Positions 36,519 through 45,553 of a stretch of DNA of 64,000 nucleotides are shown one piece after another (position 1 is the stretch's first letter; every line of letters starts with the position of its first letter). The stretch is from positions 4,588,001-4,652,000 of the forward strand of contig NZ_OZ244785.1 of the NCBI RefSeq assembly GCF_965219715.1, in the 5' to 3' direction. The position numbers and the translations under genes are program-made. The notes beneath the pieces were generated by a model, which was not told where the DNA came from, did no database searches, and was given only the letters and a program-made list of their open reading frames with translations. This DNA comes from Bacterioplanoides sp965219715. GTDB taxonomy: Bacteria; Pseudomonadota; Gammaproteobacteria; Pseudomonadales; Oceanobacteraceae.

Positions 36519-37046
36519 TCAGAAGAACAAACCCGCTTCAAGCTGGGCTTCTTCCGTCATCATGTCTTTGCTCCAGGGAGGATCAAACACCAGTTCAACT
36601 TCCACCTCGGATACATTCGGCACTTTCGCCACACGGTATTTCACATCGGAAATTAACACCGGGCCCATGCCGCAGGTCGGAGCAGTTAACGTCATACGGA
36701 TATGCGCTTTGTTGCCGTCGATATCAATGCCGTAAATTAAACCCAGGTCGAGCAGGTTAATCGGAATTTCCGGATCAAAAATCGTGCGTAATGCCTGTTC
36801 AATCTGATCTTTATGAACGGCGTTATCACCACGGTCTTCAAACTGAATGTCTTCCGCTTCCAGGCCCAGTGCGGCAGCGTCGGTACCGTCAACGCGCATC
36901 ATATTGCCGTTAACCGTTACCGTGTAGTTACCGCCCAGCGCCTGATTGATGGTGACAAAAGTGCCAGCCGGGATCAGAGTCGGAACGCCGGAAGGTACCT
37001 GGCGGGCAGGGCACTCTTGTTGTGCCACGACCATTCGTTTTTCCAT
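36519..37046 (-). CDS. sufT: Fe-S cluster assembly protein SufT (DUF59)
   Basis: 175 residues with the SufT order: an N-terminal beta-rich extension (ARQVPSGVPTLIPAGTFVTINQALGGNYTV) and a MIP18/DUF59 domain (DPEIPINLLDLGLIYGIDID, then TLTAPTCGMGP with the conserved Cys). SufT helps iron-sulfur protein maturation, especially under high demand. Here it stands apart from a suf operon and lies 13 bases downstream of the DUF2058 gene, probably cotranscribed. Confidence 0.9.
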   Translation of the reverse strand: MEKRMVVAQQECPARQVPSGVPTLIPAGTFVTINQALGGNYTVTVNGNMMRVDGTDAAALGLEAEDIQFEDRGDNAVHKDQIEQALRTIFDPEIPINLLDLGLIYGIDIDGNKAHIRMTLTAPTCGMGPVLISDVKYRVAKVPNVSEVEVELVFDPPWSKDMMTEEAQLEAGLFF

Positions 37047-37059
37047 GAGCTCGCTCCTG

Positions 37060-37605
37060 TTACCACATCAGGTCGTCTGGAATCTGATACGCCGCGTACG
37101 GATCGTCTTCTTCCAGTTCGGCACTTTGGTTTTCTGCGATATAGATAAAGAGTTTTTCATCACGCTGACGGATTTTTTCCGTCACCGGCACGGGAATCAC
37201 TGCGTGGCTTTTGCCCTGGGCAATAATTGCCAGCTGGCCGCGACTCAGGCGATCCCAGATGGCCTGATCAACGTACAGTTGTTTGATCTTGTTATCGGCA
37301 CCAACAAACTGGTATTTGATGTCGCCTTTTTCACTGCGGATGGCGTTGGTATCAATCAGCTGTTTGATCTGTGCCAGAATGGCTTTTTGTTGCGCTTCTT
37401 CTTCACGCTTCAGGTTCAGCTCGCGATCCTGCTCGGCCTTTTTCTGGCGTGCTTGTTCCGCTTTTTGCTTGGCAACGTCCAGCTCATTCTCCTGGCCGGT
37501 ACGTTGCAGGTGTTCCTGCTTCTTCATTGCTTTGGCGTTCTTTTTGGCCTTTTTCTTGTCGACCAGGCCAGCCGCTAAAAGCTGTTCTTGCAGAGATTTT
37601 GCCAT
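37060..37605 (-). CDS. DUF2058 (YaiL-like) family protein
   Basis: 181 residues. Starts MAKSLQEQLLAAGLVDKKKAKKNAKAMKKQ, the characteristic lysine-rich N-terminus, followed by a charged coiled coil (about 30-80) and the C-terminal DUF2058 domain (YQFVGADNKIKQLYVDQAIWDRLSRGQLAIIAQG). E. coli YaiL is a nucleoprotein/polyamine-supplement-type protein of unclear role. Same strand as sufT with 13 bases between. Confidence 0.9.
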   Translation of the reverse strand: MAKSLQEQLLAAGLVDKKKAKKNAKAMKKQEHLQRTGQENELDVAKQKAEQARQKKAEQDRELNLKREEEAQQKAILAQIKQLIDTNAIRSEKGDIKYQFVGADNKIKQLYVDQAIWDRLSRGQLAIIAQGKSHAVIPVPVTEKIRQRDEKLFIYIAENQSAELEEDDPYAAYQIPDDLMW

Positions 37606-37664
37606 CTCAACTGTCTCTAATAATCTTAAAATAACGGGGTTAACCGGGTGTTATGTTACCTCAG

Positions 37665-38738
37665 TTACCCTTTATTCCACACACCTTCCGGCATAACGTC
37701 GACTAACGCATCAATCGTCAGGTCACGTTCTTCAACGCTGTCGGCAACGACTGTGATGTGACCCAGCTTACGTGCTGGACGTGCTTCTTTACCATAAGAG
37801 TGACGATAAGCGTTGCTCAGGCTGTCGGCTTTTAATGAAGAATCTTCTTCGCCAATCACATTTAACATCGCCACCGCCGGGTATTTGGAATCGGTATTGC
37901 CCAGTGGTTTGCCACTTAACGCCAGCATATGGTTACGGAACTGGCTGGCTTCGGCGCCTTCAATCGACCAGTGGCCGGAGTTATGAACGCGAGGTGCTAC
38001 TTCGTTGGCAACCAACCCCTGTTCGGTTTCAAACAGCTCCAAGGTAATGGTGCCAACGTAATCCAGGCTGTTGGCTAGGTCGCGTATATAACGTTCGGCA
38101 ATCTGTGCCTTTTCGTCAGACAGACCCGTCGCCGGATACAGGGAATAACGCAGGATGCCTTCGTGGTGTACGTTTTCGGTCATTGGCCAGACGTTAACGT
38201 TACCGTCGCGATCGCGGCTGGCGATTACGGAGGTCTCACGCAGGAACGGGACAAACGCTTCGGCGATGAGTTCGCGGTTGCCAATGGTGTTCCAGGCAGG
38301 TTCGGCATCTTCCGCAGTGCGTAATACAAACTGGCCTTTGCCGTCGTAACCTTCGGTGGTGGTTTTCATCACAATCGGCAGGCCGAGGGTTTCAATCGCG
38401 GTATGTACATCTTCCAGCGAATTGACCGCACAGAAATCAGCCGTATCGATACCGGCAGCGCGTAACGCATTCTTTTCCAGTAAGCGGTTCTGGAACACTT
38501 TGAGTGCTTTCAGGCTTGGGAATACCTTGTCTTCAACCGGTTCCAGCAGTTCCACGATGTGCGCCGGAATGTTTTCGGTTTCGTAGGAAACGATATCGAC
38601 CTCATTGATAAAGGCGTTCAGCTTGCCTTCTTCATGGGCGCGCAGATCGTACAGGGAGATTTCCAGATCACTCAGGTCGGTAACGCTGGACTCTAACATC
38701 TGGCCTAACTGGCCGTTTCCTAAGATACCAATTTTCAT
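37665..38738 (-). CDS. purK: 5-(carboxyamino)imidazole ribonucleotide synthase PurK
   Basis: 357 residues of the ATP-grasp family. PurK converts AIR, ATP and bicarbonate to N5-CAIR in purine synthesis. Seen: MKIGILGNGQLGQML (N-terminal nucleotide fold), VMKTTTEGYDGKGQ (ATP loop) and NEVAPRVHNSGHWSIEGAEASQF (family signature). It follows purE by 101 bases on the same strand, the usual purEK order. Confidence 0.97.
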   Translation of the reverse strand: MKIGILGNGQLGQMLESSVTDLSDLEISLYDLRAHEEGKLNAFINEVDIVSYETENIPAHIVELLEPVEDKVFPSLKALKVFQNRLLEKNALRAAGIDTADFCAVNSLEDVHTAIETLGLPIVMKTTTEGYDGKGQFVLRTAEDAEPAWNTIGNRELIAEAFVPFLRETSVIASRDRDGNVNVWPMTENVHHEGILRYSLYPATGLSDEKAQIAERYIRDLANSLDYVGTITLELFETEQGLVANEVAPRVHNSGHWSIEGAEASQFRNHMLALSGKPLGNTDSKYPAVAMLNVIGEEDSSLKADSLSNAYRHSYGKEARPARKLGHITVVADSVEERDLTIDALVDVMPEGVWNKG

Positions 38739-38839
38739 CGGGTGTCTCGTTTGCTCATCAATGGAATAGGGAGGTTAGACTGGCTGTGTCTCATCAAAAC
38801 AGCCTGTCTGATCGGGAATGACAGGTAACTCTCTTGTTG

Positions 38840-39334
38840 TTACTCGGCTTCGCGTGGATCCGGTTGTGACAATACGGTCTCGGTTTGTTCGGCGCGGAAA
38901 GCGTCAACCCGTTTCAGTAGTGCGTCGTCTGAGGTCGCCAGAATCTGTGCCGCCAGCAGACCGGCATTTTTAGCACCGGCATCACCAATGGCCAGTGTAC
39001 CTACAGCAACACCACCCGGCATTTGTGCAATCGACAGTAATGAGTCGATACCATTTAACGCGCGGCTTTTAACCGGCACACCTAATACCGGTAAAGAGGT
39101 TTGTGATGCGGCCATACCCGGCAGGTGAGCGGCACCGCCAGCACCGGCGATGATCACTTTAATGCCACGACCCTGGGCTTCTTTGGCGTAGTCAAACAGC
39201 AGATCCGGAGTACGGTGAGCAGAAACCACTTTTACTTCGTAGGCAACGCCCAGTTTATCCAGCATATCGGCCGCGTGTTGCATGGTTGGCCAATCGCTCT
39301 TGGAGCCCATAATAATTCCGACGGGTGCAGTCAT
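38840..39334 (-). CDS. purE: N5-CAIR mutase PurE
   Basis: 164 residues from the ATG at 39334, the normal PurE start (MTAPVGIIMGSKSDWPTM) with AAGGTG upstream. The longer frame to 39466 adds 44 residues foreign to the family and is rejected. The GSKSDWP loop, SAHRTP and AGAGGAAHLPGM motifs are intact. PurE moves the carboxyl group of N5-CAIR to C4 to give CAIR. Upstream of purK in the same operon. Confidence 0.97.
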   Translation of the reverse strand: MTAPVGIIMGSKSDWPTMQHAADMLDKLGVAYEVKVVSAHRTPDLLFDYAKEAQGRGIKVIIAGAGGAAHLPGMAASQTSLPVLGVPVKSRALNGIDSLLSIAQMPGGVAVGTLAIGDAGAKNAGLLAAQILATSDDALLKRVDAFRAEQTETVLSQPDPREAE

Positions 39335-39908
39335 GGTGACACCTTTTTGCTGTTTAACGCTTATTTGACTCAGGCTGGGTGGCTGACAATCTGCAGATAC
39401 CGCTACTGAGATTTGAAAGGCGCGCATTCTAGCATAAAGCACCGAAATACTGAGGCTGGATGGCAAATTTTCTCGGTTTTCAGGTAACCATTTGGTCAGG
39501 ATTTTCAGCTATTAACAAAAATGATAATTTTGTTGATATTCCTGCAAATGAGTACCACTATAGTGGTATTGCCATTGTTGACTATTTAAGGAATGGCAAT
39601 TTCTGCCTTGTCATAGTTCTTTTGGTAATAAGCATATTCTTTTCTCTAATAATCAAATAACCATATAGATTGTGTGGTTGTGCTTTGTTATATTCTTTAT
39701 CACTTTGTCAAAATATGTAGAAAATTTGATCAGTATTGGCGGTCTGGTATGACGTGATGTGGCCGTAATGCACAAAGATAGTGCGGTCTTTCTGAGGCAA
39801 ACTGGGCTGTATAACCCAGTGGGAATTTTCTTTGTGTGATGCATTGCTGGCAGAGCATCAACCAGGGGAGTGCTTGGAAGTCGCTCCGGTTACAGGCTAA
39901 GGACAAAT
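39335..39908. other. 574-bp AT-rich spacer between purE and the hybrid kinase
   Basis: Contains the divergent promoters of purE and the kinase, a perfect 16-bp palindrome TACCACTATAGTGGTA (39553-39568), a 6-bp hairpin ACTGGG/CCCAGT (39801-39820), and a doubtful 66-codon frame at 39460-39660. I do not see a recognisable PurR box. Confidence 0.5.
39460..39660 (+). CDS. Doubtful small membrane-protein ORF
   Basis: 66 codons from ATG 39460 with GAGG close upstream. The only supporting feature is a C-terminal hydrophobic helix (FCLVIVLLVISIFFSLIIK), but the whole stretch is AT-rich and such helices arise by chance. The frame spans the 39553-39568 palindrome. Listed for completeness. Confidence 0.25.
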   Translation: MANFLGFQVTIWSGFSAINKNDNFVDIPANEYHYSGIAIVDYLRNGNFCLVIVLLVISIFFSLIIK

Positions 39909-42170
39909 ATGGCAAATCTATACTCGAAGGTCCGGGAATTAGTTACCGGACTCAACGGAAAAAATGACAACGAGCTTTATCAGGTAATGTTTGATACGGC
40001 TGTCGCAGGCATGGTGACGATTGATAGTCGGGGCTGTATCCAGGCTTGTAACCCGGCGTTGTGCCAGATTTTTGGTTATCGCAGCGAAGAGCTGCTGGGT
40101 CAGAGTATCGAGTTGCTGATGCCATCTGCCTATGCCCGCAATCATCAGAAGCAGATCGATGACTACATCAAAACCGGCCAGGCGACGGTGGTGGGCCGTG
40201 GTCGTGAAGTGATGGCGATGCGTAAAAATGGTGACGAGTTTATGGTTCACCTGTCGGTCAGTGAAATGACGTTCGCCGGCACCCGCTGTTTTACCGGTGT
40301 GGTACACGATTTATCGGCGTCGATTGAACAGAACCAGCAACGTTACCGTGATCAGGCCTGGCTGGGTAATGTCTTGGATCAGACACCGGCCGCGGTTCTG
40401 GTAAAAGACATTGACGGGCGTTACCTGTTATTAAACCGCCGTGCTGAAGATTTATTTTTAACCCGCGCAGAACAGGCGGTGGGTCATACCGATCGTGAAT
40501 TATTCGACCCACATTGGGCCAGTGTTGAAGCCCGCACCGATAATGAAGTGCTGACCAGTGGCATGCCGCGGGTATTTGTTCAGCCGATTTTGCAGCAAGG
40601 TGTGTCGCGTAATCTGTTAATGAGTAAAAACCTGTTGGCGGATGGAGAAGGCCAGCCGATGGGGATTGTCAGTTTATGCATCGACATCAGTTCGTTATCG
40701 GCATTAAAAGTTAAAGAAAAAAATAACGACAGCAGCTTCCTTAATTTATTGCCCCAGGCATTAGCGCTGATTTCAACGGACGGCGATATTCTTCAGGCCA
40801 ATCAGGCGTATTCCCAGCGATTTGGCATGAACGTTACGGCGGTGCAGGATTGCAACCTGAAAGTGGTGGAAACCGAAACCGTTATTCAGGCATTTCATAA
40901 ATTATTATCGTCCGATATGCGGGAAATTCAGGTGGAGCAGAAAGGTTTGCCGGGCCTGACATTGCAGCAATATCGGCTTGATGGTGAGGAAGTGGTGCTG
41001 CTGAGTTCGGATATTCCGCCCAGTAGTTTCAGCAGTGAAGCACGTGACCCGCTGGAACCCGGCAGCACATCGTTAACCGATAACGCCCAGTTTATTGCCA
41101 GCTTAAGCCATGAACTACGCACCCCGTTAAATTCGGTGATTGGTTTCAGCCAGATTCTTAAATCCGATACGCTGAAATCCGATCAGTTAGAAGCGGTCGA
41201 TATGATTGAACGCGCTGGCAAGCATCTGGTGGCACTGGTTGATCAGGTATTGGATCTGATTAAGCTCGAAGGTGCAGTCGCTGAATTACAAAATGAACCG
41301 TTTTCATTGCTGCCGGTGATTGAAGAATGTGTTGAGCTGGCTTCTTCGCTGGAGCAGCAGCATCGGATTCAGATTCAGCTGGATAACGACAATAGTAACC
41401 CCTGGGCAATTGGTGATCGTATCCGGGTGAAGCAGATTATTCTTAACCTGATTACCAACGCTTTAAAGTACAACCGCGATAACCGCGTTGTGGTGGTGGA
41501 AGTGATGACCATGGCTGAGGGGCATTTGCGGGTTTGTGTGAATGACGAAGGCATTGGTATTGCGGAGAAACGTCAGGACAAAATTTTTGTTCCGTTTGAG
41601 CGCTTAGGGGCTGAGCACAGTGCAATCGAAGGTAATGGATTAGGGTTGGCGATTTGTCGTCAGCTGGCCGAGCGCATGAATGGCGCGCTCGATTTTATAT
41701 CGGTGGAAGGTCAGGGCAGTTCTTTCTGGCTGGAGCTGCCGACCGCGCAACCTTTGTATTCGGCCGGTCAGGCATATCGCCAGCAAAGCGAGCGTGACTT
41801 TGAATTGGATGCATCACGCCGGGTTTTGTACATCGAGGATAATCTGATTAATGCCCGCTTTGTTGAGCTGGGTTTTAAATCGCGTGAAAACGTTGACGTT
41901 ACCATTGCGCACTCCGGTAAAGAAGGAATGGATATCGCGTTGCAGCAATCACCGGACGTGATTTTACTGGATATGCGTTTGCCGGATATTCATGGTCTCG
42001 ATTTACTGAAAAAGCTACGTGATATTCCTGAGCTGAAAAACGCCCGCATTTATGGTGTTAGTGCTGATGCATTACCCGATCATATTGACGCGGCAGAAGA
42101 TGCGGGCCTCGATGGCTATATGACCAAACCACTGGATCTGAATGAGCTGAATGACATGATCTGTCACTGA
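39909..42170 (+). CDS. PAS-PAS hybrid histidine kinase with receiver domain, FixL-like first PAS
   Basis: 753 residues from ATG 39909 (AAGGA 7 bases upstream; the frame upstream lacks conservation). PAS-1 (about 23-140) is FixL-like: His79 in MPSAYARNHQKQIDDYIKTG aligns with the heme-ligating His of FixL, and Arg99 with its distal Arg. PAS-2 spans about 145-265 and a third PAS-like region 272-370. HisKA carries His401 (SHELRTPLNSVIGFSQIL), HATPase the N (near 512-518) and G boxes (DEGIG; NGLGLAI), and REC the phospho-acceptor Asp688 (ILLDMRLPD). No membrane segment, so a cytosolic sensor. The cognate regulator is not adjacent. Confidence 0.9.
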   Translation: MANLYSKVRELVTGLNGKNDNELYQVMFDTAVAGMVTIDSRGCIQACNPALCQIFGYRSEELLGQSIELLMPSAYARNHQKQIDDYIKTGQATVVGRGREVMAMRKNGDEFMVHLSVSEMTFAGTRCFTGVVHDLSASIEQNQQRYRDQAWLGNVLDQTPAAVLVKDIDGRYLLLNRRAEDLFLTRAEQAVGHTDRELFDPHWASVEARTDNEVLTSGMPRVFVQPILQQGVSRNLLMSKNLLADGEGQPMGIVSLCIDISSLSALKVKEKNNDSSFLNLLPQALALISTDGDILQANQAYSQRFGMNVTAVQDCNLKVVETETVIQAFHKLLSSDMREIQVEQKGLPGLTLQQYRLDGEEVVLLSSDIPPSSFSSEARDPLEPGSTSLTDNAQFIASLSHELRTPLNSVIGFSQILKSDTLKSDQLEAVDMIERAGKHLVALVDQVLDLIKLEGAVAELQNEPFSLLPVIEECVELASSLEQQHRIQIQLDNDNSNPWAIGDRIRVKQIILNLITNALKYNRDNRVVVVEVMTMAEGHLRVCVNDEGIGIAEKRQDKIFVPFERLGAEHSAIEGNGLGLAICRQLAERMNGALDFISVEGQGSSFWLELPTAQPLYSAGQAYRQQSERDFELDASRRVLYIEDNLINARFVELGFKSRENVDVTIAHSGKEGMDIALQQSPDVILLDMRLPDIHGLDLLKKLRDIPELKNARIYGVSADALPDHIDAAEDAGLDGYMTKPLDLNELNDMICH

Positions 42171-42226
42171 CTAAGAGTCTGATACAAAAGCAAAGAATAG
42201 CGTTCAGAGAAATACAATTCAGAAAT

Positions 42227-42262
42227 AAAAAAAGCACAAACCAATTGGTTTGTGCTTTTTTT
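42227..42262. terminator. Bidirectional terminator
   Basis: A 16-bp perfect inverted repeat (42227-42242 with 42247-42262; core GCACAAACC/GGTTTGTGC) with an AATT loop and A/T flanks on both sides lies between the convergent kinase and acyl-CoA synthetase genes. Confidence 0.95.
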
Positions 42263-42343
42263 ATTTCAAGGGCTTTGTATCGGTTTTTTGTGTACGGACT
42301 TTTTTCTGCAAGGCCGTCGTGGATAAACCGTCAGGTGCTCTGG

Positions 42344-44167
42344 TCAGAGCGCAAACTCACCGCTGTTAATCTGGCTTTCCGCATCTGCCTGCAAGGCTTC
42401 ATAACTAGGTGCTTTGTTGGCCAATACCAGAACCGGTTCGGACACCTGATCAAGATGATAGGCTTCCTTCTTCAGCTCAACCTTACGGTATTTAAAGGTA
42501 CCGGTGATTTCTTCCTGCTCACGAATGCGCAAAAATAACGGAATGGCATAGGCCGGTAGCTTCTCCCGCAGGTGGCGTGTAACAGCGCCCCAGTTAACGT
42601 CGTCTGCAGACTTGGTCAGAGTCAGGGCTGCCATACCGGCGCGGCCATCGGTGAAGGGTACTTCCACACCATAAGCGACGGCGTGTTCAATGTCCGGATA
42701 GTCCATTAATACCGATTCGACTTCGGTAGTGGCAACGTTTTCGCCTTTCCAGCGGAAGGTATCACCTAAACGATCGGCAAACGCAATATGGCCATACCCC
42801 TGATTTAACACCATGTCTCCGGTGTTAAACCAGCAGTCGCCTTTTTTGAATACATCGCGAAACAGTTTTTTATTACTGGCTTCTTCGTCGGTGTAACCTT
42901 CAAACGGCTGTTTGTCGTTAACTTCCGTGATTAATAAACCCGTACCGCCTTTTTTGACCGGGTTCATAAAGTTCTTGTTGTTACGTACTGGTGCATCTTC
43001 GTCGATATCGTATTCAACAATGTTATAAGGCAGTGGGCAGAAACCGGCCGTTTTATCCAGATTAAATACGTTGGTAAACACCAGATTACATTCACTGGCG
43101 CCGTAAAATTCGTTGATGTGTTTAATGCCAAAGCGTTGTTTGAATTCCATCCAGATATCCGGCCGCAAACCGTTACCAATAATTACCCGGATTTTATGAT
43201 CCTGGTCGTTAGCGGCCGGCTCTTTGTTTAACAGATAACGGCATAATTCACCGATATAACAAAATGCCGTTGCACCGTAATCACGGACTTCATCCCAGAA
43301 ACGACTGACACTGAATTTACGCGATATCGCAATGCAGGCGCCAGCGCCGAGAACGGCCGCCAGGGAAACGGTCAGGGCGTTGTTGTGATAGAGCGGCAGA
43401 GACACGTATAACACGTCGTCTTTTTTCAGCTTCATTGATGCCAGGCCCATACCCGCCATGGATTTATGCCAGCGGTAATGACTCATCACAGAGGCTTTTG
43501 GCAGGCCCGTGGTACCGGAGGTAAAAATGTAATAACACGGCTGGTGCATTTTCACCTGCTTGGTGGTATCTGGGTTGTCGGCTGATTGCTGAGCACAAAG
43601 TGGTTCAATATCCTGATAATGTGCCGGAGCCTCGCGGTGGCCAGTGTCTCTGATGTAATAAAGCTGGGTCGATAATTCAACCGGCAGCTGCTGTTCTACC
43701 GTGGCCATGTTTTCTAACATTTCTTCGCCAACCAGCATCAGTTTTGGCGATACCAGAGTGATGCTGTGCAGCAACACTTCACCACGTTGTGAAGTATTCA
43801 TCATGCTGGCTATGGCACCCAGCTTTACCGTGGCCAATACTGCAATTAAGGTTTCCGGGCGGTTTTCCAGCAAAATACCAACGGTGTCACCCGTGCCTAC
43901 ACCCTGACTGGCGATTAAATGTGCCAGGCGGTTGGCCTGTTCATTGACTTCGGCGTAGGTATAAGTGATTGACTGATAACGAATGGCAACATGATCCGGC
44001 TGGTTTTTAGCGTGCTTTTCCAGCAATAATCCAATGGACTTGTTTTTATGCGGTTTGGTACCTGCCAGAGCGGCCACACCTTTAATGGTGGTTGGCATAT
44101 CCGGAAGCTGGCGCACTAACTGGCCAACAATATTCCCTAAAGAAACGGTTTTTGCAGCATCAGACAT
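42344..44167 (-). CDS. Long-chain acyl-CoA synthetase, FATP/FadD6-like
   Basis: 607 residues of the ANL superfamily. P-loop YIFTSGTTGLPKASVMSHYR, then YGASECNLVFTN and INRG-type GDMVLNQGYGHIAFADRLGDTFRWKGENVATTEVE, ending TGTFKYRKVELKKEAY with the catalytic Lys region. The extended N-terminus and overall pattern fit the fatty-acid-transport-protein-like branch that activates long and very long chains to CoA esters. It lies beside two acyl-CoA dehydrogenase genes on the same strand, so activation and first oxidation are probably linked. Confidence 0.93.
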   Translation of the reverse strand: MSDAAKTVSLGNIVGQLVRQLPDMPTTIKGVAALAGTKPHKNKSIGLLLEKHAKNQPDHVAIRYQSITYTYAEVNEQANRLAHLIASQGVGTGDTVGILLENRPETLIAVLATVKLGAIASMMNTSQRGEVLLHSITLVSPKLMLVGEEMLENMATVEQQLPVELSTQLYYIRDTGHREAPAHYQDIEPLCAQQSADNPDTTKQVKMHQPCYYIFTSGTTGLPKASVMSHYRWHKSMAGMGLASMKLKKDDVLYVSLPLYHNNALTVSLAAVLGAGACIAISRKFSVSRFWDEVRDYGATAFCYIGELCRYLLNKEPAANDQDHKIRVIIGNGLRPDIWMEFKQRFGIKHINEFYGASECNLVFTNVFNLDKTAGFCPLPYNIVEYDIDEDAPVRNNKNFMNPVKKGGTGLLITEVNDKQPFEGYTDEEASNKKLFRDVFKKGDCWFNTGDMVLNQGYGHIAFADRLGDTFRWKGENVATTEVESVLMDYPDIEHAVAYGVEVPFTDGRAGMAALTLTKSADDVNWGAVTRHLREKLPAYAIPLFLRIREQEEITGTFKYRKVELKKEAYHLDQVSEPVLVLANKAPSYEALQADAESQINSGEFAL

Positions 44168-44239
44168 AGCAGGTCCTTTTATTCTTGTTTTGCTTTGTTA
44201 TTGTGGCGAAGCGATCAATATTTTTAGTATAAAAACCAG

Positions 44240-44308
44240 TCTGCCACAGGCTTTTGTGAAAACCTATGGCAGAACTGTGTAAAGCCGTTGGCAAGACTGG
44301 CAACGGCT
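44240..44308. terminator. Two hairpins between the dehydrogenase and synthetase genes
   Basis: TCTGCCACAGG (44240-44250) pairs with CCTATGGCAGA (44263-44273) with one mismatch, and AGCCGTTG (44283-44290) pairs with CAACGGCT (44301-44308). T runs are weak on either strand, so this is a possible terminator or mRNA processing element for the minus-strand genes. Confidence 0.4.
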
Positions 44309-44320
44309 GGTTCTTTCAGT

Positions 44321-45541
44321 TTATTTCAGTTCAGCAGACGATTTATTTAACAGTCGGCGTGCAACAATTAACTGCTGAATCTGTTGAGTGCCCTCAAAAA
44401 TATCCAGAATCTTTGAATCGCGTGCCCATTTCTCCAGCAACTCATCTTCGCAATAGCCCAGTGTGCCGAGTAATTCGACACAGCCGAGGGTGATTTCATT
44501 GGCTACCCGGCCGGCTTTGGCTTTTGCCATCGATGCTTCTTTCGAATTCGGCATGCCGTTGTCTGCCATCCAGGCGGCTTTCAGGGTTAATAACCGCGAC
44601 GCTTCCCAGTCGGCTTCGTAACGATATAACTTTGCTTCGATCTGGCTGGCATTTTTCACCGGCGTTTTATAATCGGCGTTTACACCCATTTTGCTGAGGA
44701 TTTCACGTGTGCGGTCAATCGATGCTTTGGCAACGCCTACGGCCATGGCGGCAACCACCGGACGGGTGTTATCGAAGGTTTGCATAACACCGGCAAAACC
44801 TTTTTCGACGTTAACTTCCGGTGATCCCAGCAGGTTGGCTGCGGGGACACGACAGTCGCTGAATACAATGGCAGCGGTATCCGATGCCTTAATACCCAGC
44901 TTCTTCTCCAGTCGCACCACTTCCATACCGGGAGTGCCTTTTTCCACCACAAACGATTTAATCGCCGCGCGGCCTAACGAACGATCAACACTGGCCCAGA
45001 CCACCACAGCCTCAGCACGTTCACCGGAGGTAACGTAGATTTTTTCACCGTTAATGATGTAGTCATCACCGTCTTTGACGGCCGTGGTACGCACTGCGGC
45101 GGAGTCAGAGCCAAAGCCAGGTTCGGTAATTGCCATTGCTGCCCACTTATGACCAAAGCGAGCCATTTGCTCATCGTTAGCGACAGCGGCAATCGCGGCA
45201 TTTCCCAATCCCTGGCGCGGTAATGTCAGGGATAAACCGACATCACCCCAGCACAGCTCTTGCAGGCCCAGTACGGTCGACAGGTTGGTGCCGTTCTGGA
45301 TACCCTCGGATTTTTTTGCGTCCTGTTTTAACTTTCCGGCGCCGGCACCTTCACCCATGCCGGTTTGTGCCACGGCGTCGTTCATGCCATCCATAATGGC
45401 GGCGAGCATATCCAGCTCAACCGGGTAGGCGTGTTCGCTGGCATCGTATTTACGGGAAATCGGGCGGAAGACATTTTCTGCAACCTGACGCGCCTGATTC
45501 ACCAGCGGCTGAAATTTCTTTGGAACTTCTAAATTAATCAT
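44321..45541 (-). CDS. Acyl-CoA dehydrogenase with catalytic glutamate
   Basis: 406 residues. FAD-binding AITEPGFGSDSAAVRTTA, the C-terminal helical domain and the MCAD-type catalytic base Glu383 in IFEGTQQIQQL are intact. It catalyses alpha,beta-oxidation of an acyl-CoA, passing electrons to ETF. It follows the paralogue at 45554 by only 12 bases, and the two are probably translated together and may form a mixed complex. Confidence 0.93.
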   Translation of the reverse strand: MINLEVPKKFQPLVNQARQVAENVFRPISRKYDASEHAYPVELDMLAAIMDGMNDAVAQTGMGEGAGAGKLKQDAKKSEGIQNGTNLSTVLGLQELCWGDVGLSLTLPRQGLGNAAIAAVANDEQMARFGHKWAAMAITEPGFGSDSAAVRTTAVKDGDDYIINGEKIYVTSGERAEAVVVWASVDRSLGRAAIKSFVVEKGTPGMEVVRLEKKLGIKASDTAAIVFSDCRVPAANLLGSPEVNVEKGFAGVMQTFDNTRPVVAAMAVGVAKASIDRTREILSKMGVNADYKTPVKNASQIEAKLYRYEADWEASRLLTLKAAWMADNGMPNSKEASMAKAKAGRVANEITLGCVELLGTLGYCEDELLEKWARDSKILDIFEGTQQIQQLIVARRLLNKSSAELK

Positions 45542-45553
45542 TATTTTTATTCC

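Noticed and set aside
39335..39466. 44-residue N-terminal extension of PurE
   Set aside because: PurE proteins start at MTAPVGIIMGSKSD; the extension is not conserved and covers the promoter.
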